From: Chthoniobacterales bacterium
GTDB taxonomy: Bacteria; Verrucomicrobiota; Verrucomicrobiia; Chthoniobacterales; JACTMZ01
Reading direction: 5' to 3'
Assembly: GCA_018402585.1 (NCBI GenBank)
Contig: JAGYIO010000002.1
Coordinates: 412,406-476,405 of the forward strand
Length of the DNA stretch: 64,000 bases
The first letter of the stretch is position 1. Every line of letters begins with the position of its first letter. Shown here one piece after another: positions 58,747 through 64,000 of the stretch. The position numbers were made by a program, and so were the translations under genes. Under the pieces are notes generated by a model, which was given only the letters and a program-made list of their open reading frames with translations, searched no databases and was not told the DNA's origin.

Positions 58747-59592
58747 CTACGCACTCTGCACGGTGATGGCGAGCAGCACGGGCATGGCATAGTGCCTGAG
58801 GATCCTGTCGTATTCCCCGGAAGCTTTCAGCTGCTGCAAGCCCCGATTGAAGGCCTCGACGTCCCGCAGCGTGGTGGATTTTTTGCCGAACATCACGTGG
58901 ATGTCCGCGGCAAAGACGGGAATTTTATGCTCACTTATCTGTCGCTGCACGCCGGCCCGCCAAGCCACGGCCGCGACAACCAAACGGTCGGCGATGAAGG
59001 CGTCGATCTCTCCCTTGAGCAGCCTGGAAAGGTTGGTGTTGTCCGTGTCGGCGTAAAAGATGCGGTCGGCATTGACCGGATCGAGGGCAAAAGCCTTGAC
59101 CTCCGGACCGTAGAAAAATCCGCCGACCAGACCGACCCGCATCCCGGAAGCGGACAACGCGGCGAGAAGTTCCTTCAGATTGGAGGCGGGCAACCGGTCT
59201 TGATCCGCGCGCCGCGTGACGAGCACATCCGTTTCGGTGCGGTAGGGATGGGAAAACCAGGCATATTCCTCCCGCTCCGCCGTCTTGTAGGCACCGGCGG
59301 CGATGTCCCGTTCCCCGCTCCTTATTTGCTCTTGGTGCTCTCCCCAGTCTATCTGCTCATAGGAAACCGTGCTCCCTGTTTCGGCGAGGATGCGCGTGAC
59401 CATCTGGATATCCAGTCCCCTCAACTCGCGGAGGGGTCCGCGGTTTTCCTCAAACTGGTAAGGATCCCAACGATACCAGCCACCGCGGAACTCACGTCCT
59501 TTTTCCTGCGCCTCTTGGGCGGTGGTCGTCGCGAGAGCAAGGACGGAGACAACCAGAGAAAGAAGGCACCTTATGCCGGGTAAAGTTCGCAA
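58747..59592 (-). CDS. Periplasmic solute-binding protein (SBP family 3-like)
   Basis: About 281 aa from TTG 59592, chosen to put the signal peptide (CLLSLVVSVLALATTTAQEA) at the N-terminus; an in-frame extension upstream is low-complexity and unlikely. The core LRELRGLDIQMVTRILAETG, VSYEQIDWGEHQEQIRSGER with DIAAGAYKTAEREEYAWFSH, and later RVGLVGGFFYGPEV, NLSRLLKGEIDAFIADRLVV and FGKKSTTLRDVEAFNRGLQQ is that of amino-acid-type binding proteins (PBPb). It ends MPVLLAITVQSA then TAG, and the TRIC channel continues in the same frame. No ABC transporter genes are near. Confidence 0.72.
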   Translation of the reverse strand: MRTLPGIRCLLSLVVSVLALATTTAQEAQEKGREFRGGWYRWDPYQFEENRGPLRELRGLDIQMVTRILAETGSTVSYEQIDWGEHQEQIRSGERDIAAGAYKTAEREEYAWFSHPYRTETDVLVTRRADQDRLPASNLKELLAALSASGMRVGLVGGFFYGPEVKAFALDPVNADRIFYADTDNTNLSRLLKGEIDAFIADRLVVAAVAWRAGVQRQISEHKIPVFAADIHVMFGKKSTTLRDVEAFNRGLQQLKASGEYDRILRHYAMPVLLAITVQSA

Positions 59593-59674
59593 AGCGGATC
59601 GACCAAAGTCCGTCGGAAGCTTGGGCCGCAAGCCTTTCTTTTCGGGGAGCGCGGGGAAGGGTGGATGGCGCAAT

Positions 59675-60124
59675 CTAAGCGGGCCCGCGCAGTTGCGGGG
59701 CGCGGTCGGGGGACCAGGGATTGGTGGTGAACTTCGATTCAGTGAGTTGCTCAATGGTGTGCTCGGCGCTTTGGCGGATTCCGCCCAGGCAAATGCCCTC
59801 GTAATCAGCCGGAAAAGCCCCGAGTAATTCGACCGATCGAGAGAAGAGGCGGGCGGCCGGTTGGAGGCGGCGGCCGTGGATGCGGTGGGCTGGTGCGCGG
59901 TGGTGATGCTGCAAGTGCACGTAGGCGCCGGCAAATTGGATGAGGGCTTTGTAAAAGACATACCGTTCGCCCTGCGCTCCGAGCCAGATGTGCTCGAGCA
60001 CATCGTGGGCTTCGTAATAGGATTGCCCGTTGAAAAGCCGGAAGTATTCGAGGTAGCAGGGATGCCAGGAGGAATCGCCGTCCCGTCCGGTCATCCGCGC
60101 CGCAATCCTTTCGTGTTTACCCAT
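59675..60124 (-). CDS. DUF309 family protein
   Basis: 149 aa from ATG giving MGKHERIAARMTGRDGDSSW. The DUF309 pattern is clear: FRLFNGQSYYEAHDVLEHIW, then LGAQGERYVFYKALIQFAGA and YVHLQHHHRAPAHRIHGRRL. The E-A-H-D and H-x-x-H positions suggest a metal-binding four-helix fold, but no function is established. Separated by 82 bp from the binding-protein gene on the same strand and divergent from the CorC-like pair. Confidence 0.75.
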   Translation of the reverse strand: MGKHERIAARMTGRDGDSSWHPCYLEYFRLFNGQSYYEAHDVLEHIWLGAQGERYVFYKALIQFAGAYVHLQHHHRAPAHRIHGRRLQPAARLFSRSVELLGAFPADYEGICLGGIRQSAEHTIEQLTESKFTTNPWSPDRAPQLRGPA

Positions 60125-60231
60125 GGCCTGTGCCGAGTAAGAATACACAGGGTGCGCGGGGGGGACAGGGCAAAAAACACGACCGACCGGCTTGGCTCCG
60201 GCCGCGGGTCAGCTATGGTGGAGGTTCTTTG

Positions 60232-61494
60232 ATGGAAGGCTTCTGGTTTATCTGGCTGGCGGCAGGTGCTTTGTTCTCCGCGCTCGGCGCTGCTTTGGGC
60301 GGGTTGGAAGCCGTCCTCCGGCACACTCCGCGCGAGCGCATGGACCAATGGCCGCGGTCGCCGCGCCTGGCCTTGCAGGCGTCCGACTTGGCCCATCCGC
60401 GCGATTGTCTTTTTACTTTTCTCGTCCTCGGCAGTGCCTTGGCGCGGGCTACCGGATGGTGCGCACTGTGGTTGGCCGCGGTGGGGGTCACACGTTCTCT
60501 CGGCACCCCGCTGTGGCCTTGGATTTTGGGGTTCCTCGCCCCGGCCGTCCTGCTCGAAGTCTTCCCCGCGCTGGTGGCCGGGCGCCGTCCGCGTGCTTGG
60601 GAACGTCCGCTCCTGCGCGCCGGGGCGGTGGTCTGGCGGGTCTTCGGTCCGTTCTTCGACCGCATGCAACCTTTGGTCGCGGCTGTGGCGGGGAAATTGT
60701 TCCCCTGGTCGCTCGGGGCGCGGGCCCAACTCGGACCGGAAGAGGTCGAGACGCTGGTTTGGGTGCGAGAGGAGGAGGGCGAGTTTGCCTTGCCCGCAGC
60801 GGAAGCGCTGACCGAAGTGCTGCGGCTGAGCCGGGTCACGGTGCGCCACTACATGACGCCGCGGGTGGACGTCGTTTTCGTCGAGGATGAAATGACCAAC
60901 GAGCAAGTGCGGGCCATCCTCCTGAAAAAGAAATTCCTCCGCGCGCCGGTCATTGGTGAAGCGCCCGACGAGGTGGTCGGCCTCCTCGACACGCGCGCCT
61001 TGAACCGTCTGCCCGAGGGGATGCATTTCACCGAGATCCTGCTCCCGCCGTCCTTCGTGCCGGAAACGATGGAAGCCAGCGCCCTGCTCGGCAGTTTCCT
61101 CAAGCACCGCCAGCCCCTGGCCGTGGTGCTCGACGAATTCGGCGGCGTGGAGGGCGTGGTCACCTTGCAGGACTTTATCGAGGAAATCCTCGGTGACGCC
61201 GCGCCGCGGGTGGAGGCGGATCTTTACATCGAGCAACTCGGTGACGGTCGCCTGCTCGCGGCCGGAACGGCACGCCTCGATGATCTGAGCGAATACCTCG
61301 GCTTTGATGCGGCGCGCCAAGGCATCGAGACGATCGGCGGCCACATTATCCATGAGTTGGGCAAGCTGCCGCGGCAGGGGGCTTCGGTGCGGCTGGGGCC
61401 GTGGAAGGTCACGGTTCGTTCCATGGCGCTGCGCCGGGTGCGCGAAGTGGCCCTGCAGCGGGTGCGTCCGCCCGAGAAGGGGGACAATTCATGA
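60232..61494 (+). CDS. CNNM/CorC-family (DUF21-CBS-CorC) transporter protein
   Basis: 420 aa from ATG giving MEGFWFIWLAAGALFSALGA, with GGAGG 8 nt upstream. DUF21 membrane domain with four helices (residues 1-190). Linker VRHYMTPRVDVVFVEDEMTN opens the CBS pair (205-320). LPPSFVPETMEASALLGSFL and LAVVLDEFGGVEGVVTLQDF follow. A C-terminal CorC/HlyC domain (335-420) completes it. Members export Mg2+ or act in envelope stress. Its stop overlaps the start of a related second gene. Confidence 0.86.
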   Translation: MEGFWFIWLAAGALFSALGAALGGLEAVLRHTPRERMDQWPRSPRLALQASDLAHPRDCLFTFLVLGSALARATGWCALWLAAVGVTRSLGTPLWPWILGFLAPAVLLEVFPALVAGRRPRAWERPLLRAGAVVWRVFGPFFDRMQPLVAAVAGKLFPWSLGARAQLGPEEVETLVWVREEEGEFALPAAEALTEVLRLSRVTVRHYMTPRVDVVFVEDEMTNEQVRAILLKKKFLRAPVIGEAPDEVVGLLDTRALNRLPEGMHFTEILLPPSFVPETMEASALLGSFLKHRQPLAVVLDEFGGVEGVVTLQDFIEEILGDAAPRVEADLYIEQLGDGRLLAAGTARLDDLSEYLGFDAARQGIETIGGHIIHELGKLPRQGASVRLGPWKVTVRSMALRRVREVALQRVRPPEKGDNS

Positions 61495-62414
61495 CCCTCT
61501 TGGCTGCCGCCGCCTTGCTCGTTGTCTCGTTCGTCTTTTCCGGGCTCGATGCGGCCTGGCATGCCTTGGACCGCGTGCGTTTGCGCCACCGGGCGGACAA
61601 AGGGGACCGCCGGGCCAAGGCCATGCTCGCTTGGGAAACGGTGCGGCCGCAGGCCGATCTTGTCCTGGTCTGGACGAGCCACGCGGCGGGCGCGGGAGCC
61701 TTGGCCGTCTTGGCGGTTTCCGGCGCGTTGGGCGGGTGGCGGGGATTCCTCCTGTTGCTTTTCATCCCGGTCTACGCGCTTTTTGTCGGGTTACTCGCGC
61801 GGCAGGTTTTCCGCCGGCTGCCCTTCGTAGTGCTCAGTCATTTGTGGTGGCTCGTCACCCTGGCTGGATCGATCTGGGCGCCCTTGGCCCGGCCGGTGGC
61901 CCGCTTACTCCGGCGGGTGCCGCCCGATCCGTTGCCCCGTCTTCCGGCCGGCGAGGAATTGATGACCTTGGCCGGGAAGACCGAGGGCATTTCGCCGCTC
62001 GAGATTTCCATCTTGCGGAGTGTGCTTGATTTTCGCCGCATGACGGCCGGATCGCTCGCCTTGCCGGTCGAAAGGTTTGCCTGCGCGCCAGCGGATACTC
62101 CTCTCGGGGAATTGCTCGCGGACCGTCAGGTCGCCGACGCGCTGCACGCCTTGGTCATCGGCCCCGACGGCCTGCCGCTCGGCGCCATGTCCTGCGGATC
62201 TGCGGTTTTGTCGGGGGCTATGACGGCTAGGGCGCAGTCCTTCGCCCGGCCGCTGATTTCTTTCCCCTCCGACCTGCCGGCCTGGAAAGCCTTGACCAAG
62301 CTCCGCCGCGCCCAGACTCCGGTGGCCGAGGTGAGGAACGTGGAAACCGGACGGTTTGTTGGTGTCATTACCGAGGAATCGGCCGTGGCGCGCTTGCTCG
62401 GGCAGACGGTTTGA
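61491..62414 (+). CDS. Second DUF21/CBS protein, shortened paralogue
   Basis: 307 aa from ATG overlapping the previous stop (ATGA). DUF21-like membrane region with helices near 1-20, 55-75, 80-105 and 118-135, then a CBS-like part: LRSVLDFRRMTAGSLALPVE and VADALHALVIGPDGLPLGAM, ending RFVGVITEESAVARLLGQTV. Compared with the first gene it lacks the CorC/HlyC C-terminal domain and the MTPR consensus is degenerate (MTAGS). Probably a heteromer partner of the first protein. Confidence 0.72.
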   Translation: MTLLAAAALLVVSFVFSGLDAAWHALDRVRLRHRADKGDRRAKAMLAWETVRPQADLVLVWTSHAAGAGALAVLAVSGALGGWRGFLLLLFIPVYALFVGLLARQVFRRLPFVVLSHLWWLVTLAGSIWAPLARPVARLLRRVPPDPLPRLPAGEELMTLAGKTEGISPLEISILRSVLDFRRMTAGSLALPVERFACAPADTPLGELLADRQVADALHALVIGPDGLPLGAMSCGSAVLSGAMTARAQSFARPLISFPSDLPAWKALTKLRRAQTPVAEVRNVETGRFVGVITEESAVARLLGQTV

Positions 62415-62431
62415 GGCGTGCAAAAGAGTAG

Positions 62432-63589
62432 ATGAGACGTATTACTCTCATGCCTATGCCTGCCACCGCCTCCCTTTACTCGCGGAAGAACCCTTTCCCG
62501 GCCCAACTCGCAGTCCAGCGCTCCTTGACCGGATCCGGCTCGGGGAAGCAAACTTTGCACTTCGAGGTGTCGCTGTCCGGTTCGGGTTTGGCATACGAGG
62601 CGGGTGATTCGCTCGGCATTTTCCCCGCGAACGACCCGACGGAGGTGGCGGCCGTGCTTGCCGCGGCAGGCCTCACGGGCGAAGAGCCGGTCGAAAGTGC
62701 GGGGACCACCCTGCGCGAGGTGCTGACCGGCCAGGTCACGCTGCGCGAACCGTCGCGGCAGTTGCTCGCCGCCATTCTCGAGAAATGCCCCTCCGCGGCC
62801 GAGTTGACCGAGTTGACCGATCCGGAGGCCAAATCGGTGATGGAGGATTGGCTCGATGGCCGGGAAGTGGTGGACATCCTCGAGAGCTACCCGCAGGCCA
62901 AGTTCACTCCCGATGAATTGGTCAAGGTGCTGCGCAAGCTGCAGCCGCGCCTTTACTCGATCGCTTCGTCGCCCAAGGCCCATCCCGAAGCGGTGCATCT
63001 CACTGTGGCCGTGGTGCGCTACGATTTGCACGGGCGCAAACGTCAGGGGGTGTGCTCGACCTACCTGGCCGACCGTGTTGTGGCGCGTCCGCTGCCGGTC
63101 TTCATTCACTCGGCAAAACATTTCCGTCCACCGGAAGACCCGACCGTTCCGGTCATCATGGTGGGTCCGGGCACCGGCATCGCGCCCTTTCGGGCTTTTC
63201 TGCAGGAACGCGAGGCGACGGGGGCGACCGGTCCGACCTGGCTTTTCTTCGGCGACCGGAACCGCGCGACCGATTTCCTTTACGAGGAGGAAATGAAGGC
63301 CTGGCGCGAGCGCGGCGTGTTGCACCGCCTCGACACCGCCTTCTCGCGTGACCAAGCGGAGAAGGTCTACGTGCAGCACCGCATGTTGGAGAACGGGGCG
63401 GAAATCTGGCGCTGGCTCGCGCAGGGCGGCTATTTTTACGTCTGCGGTGACGCCGCGCGAATGGCCAAGGACGTCGATGCTGCGCTCCATCGCATCGTGG
63501 AAGAAGAGGGTGGAAAAACCCAAGAAGAAGCCGCCGCTTTTGTCGATGAATTGAAAAAAAGCAAGCGTTACCGGAAGGACGTCTATTGA
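62432..63589 (+). CDS. Sulfite reductase (NADPH) flavoprotein-like subunit without FMN domain
   Basis: 385 aa; start codons at 62432, 62450 or 62456 are all possible. The connecting/FAD domain begins FPAQLAVQRSLTGSGSGKQT. YEAGDSLGIFPAND, RLYSIASSPKAHPEAVHLTV (FAD RxYS-x-SS), VCSTYLADRV, then the NADPH module: MVGPGTGIAPFRAFLQEREA, WLFFGDRNRATDFLYEEEM, YFYVCGDAARMAKDVDAALH, ending KRYRKDVY with the C-terminal aromatic. It corresponds to CysJ minus the flavodoxin domain. It could transfer electrons to a separate flavodoxin or ferredoxin in sulfite reduction. Confidence 0.82.
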   Translation: MRRITLMPMPATASLYSRKNPFPAQLAVQRSLTGSGSGKQTLHFEVSLSGSGLAYEAGDSLGIFPANDPTEVAAVLAAAGLTGEEPVESAGTTLREVLTGQVTLREPSRQLLAAILEKCPSAAELTELTDPEAKSVMEDWLDGREVVDILESYPQAKFTPDELVKVLRKLQPRLYSIASSPKAHPEAVHLTVAVVRYDLHGRKRQGVCSTYLADRVVARPLPVFIHSAKHFRPPEDPTVPVIMVGPGTGIAPFRAFLQEREATGATGPTWLFFGDRNRATDFLYEEEMKAWRERGVLHRLDTAFSRDQAEKVYVQHRMLENGAEIWRWLAQGGYFYVCGDAARMAKDVDAALHRIVEEEGGKTQEEAAAFVDELKKSKRYRKDVY

Positions 63590-64000
63590 GCACCGCGGGG
63601 CCAGACCGCTCCTTGCGAAAAGTGCACTTTACCGGGATTTGCGGCACGGCGATGGGTTCGCTCGCCGCCGCCCTGCGTGACCGCGGGGTCGTCGTGACCG
63701 GCTCCGACCACAAGGCCTATCCCCCGATGTCCACCTTCCTTGAGGGCAAGGGCATCGCGATCCGCGAGGGTTATGCCCCGGAGAACATCCCCCCCGACGC
63801 CGACTTCGTGGTCATTGGCAACGCCATGACCCGCGGCAATCCCGAAGTGGAGTCCGTCCTCAATCGGAAGCTCCTCTACTACTCGTTGCCCGAGGCGCTG
63901 AAGATTTTCTTCCTGCGCGGCCGGCACAACTTGGTGGTCAGCGGGACGCACGGAAAGACCACGACCACCTCGTTGTTGGCCTGGATTTTCGAATCGGCCG
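63586..64000 (+). CDS. mpl: UDP-N-acetylmuramate:L-alanyl-gamma-D-glutamyl-DAP ligase, N-terminal part
   Basis: 138 codons, cut off by the window end. It starts at TTG 63586, which overlaps the preceding stop (TTGA); a later TTG at 63613 is possible. KVHFTGICGTAMGSLAAALR, VTGSDHKAYPPMSTFLEGKG, FVVIGNAMTRGNPEVESVLN and VVSGTHGKTTTTSLLAWIFE are Mpl-type signatures, distinct from MurC in the YPPMST and GNAMxRGNP blocks. Mpl recycles murein tripeptide in the cytosol. Confidence 0.88.
   Translation, partial: MSTAGPDRSLRKVHFTGICGTAMGSLAAALRDRGVVVTGSDHKAYPPMSTFLEGKGIAIREGYAPENIPPDADFVVIGNAMTRGNPEVESVLNRKLLYYSLPEALKIFFLRGRHNLVVSGTHGKTTTTSLLAWIFESA

Overview
The window is GC-rich, densely coding DNA from a Gram-negative bacterium: it holds an autotransporter, an RND efflux pair, a TatA-type protein and the murein-recycling ligase Mpl. 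A very large autotransporter with beta-strand repeats, a DUF1559-like pilin, an AURKAIP1/COX24-domain mini-protein and many GC-rich dispersed hairpin repeats together suggest the Verrucomicrobiota. That placement is an inference from gene content, not a computed one.

Layout. 1-9.8 kb: end of hisG, a 34-aa ribosome-associated-type protein, a TPR protein, tRNA-Lys, a cysC-cysD-cysN sulfate-activation operon interrupted by a small repeat, two DoxX-like membrane proteins, an APC permease and a PHP-glycosyltransferase fusion. 9.8-18.7 kb, mostly minus strand: a thioredoxin-fold protein lacking its cysteines, an EEP-family phosphohydrolase, TatA, PurT, a K+ channel, GpsA/PlsY, NadE and a CPBP protease, then PsiE (+). 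18.8-26 kb: tRNA-Gly, a GT-like protein, tRNA-Leu, an SRPBCC protein, TrmD and an RND efflux operon. 26-27.1 kb: modular repeat array 1. 27.2-32.2 kb: an accessory island of four different toxin-antitoxin-type pairs plus an orphan pilin. Three of its internal boundaries carry a displaced copy of the 3' end of the tRNA-Pro gene at 32.1 kb. 32.2-44.1 kb: a GH75-like lipoprotein, a fold-back element, RecG, an ArsR regulator, a 1989-aa autotransporter and an MFS transporter. 44.1-45.3 kb: modular repeat array 2. 45.3-64 kb: a HAD phosphatase, an exonuclease-DNA ligase fusion, FtsH, a deacetylase, FolP-HisD, two histidine phosphatases, an NSS transporter with small subunit, a binding protein and TRIC channel separated by one in-frame amber codon, a DUF309 protein, a CorC-like pair, a CysJ-like reductase and the start of mpl.

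How the genes work together. CysCDN (ATP sulfurylase and APS kinase) and the CysJ-like flavoprotein belong to sulfate assimilation. PlsY-GpsA start phospholipid synthesis. HisG/HisD, PurT, FolP and NadE are cofactor and amino-acid housekeeping genes. Many gene pairs overlap by 4 nt (ATGA, GTGA or TTGA), which points to translational coupling.

The two most unusual structures are (a) the tRNA-Pro-tail-bounded series of toxin-antitoxin modules, whose tRNA remnants decay with distance from the intact tRNA, and (b) two arrays, 18 kb apart, of interchangeable non-coding modules joined by a conserved 58-bp hairpin boundary.
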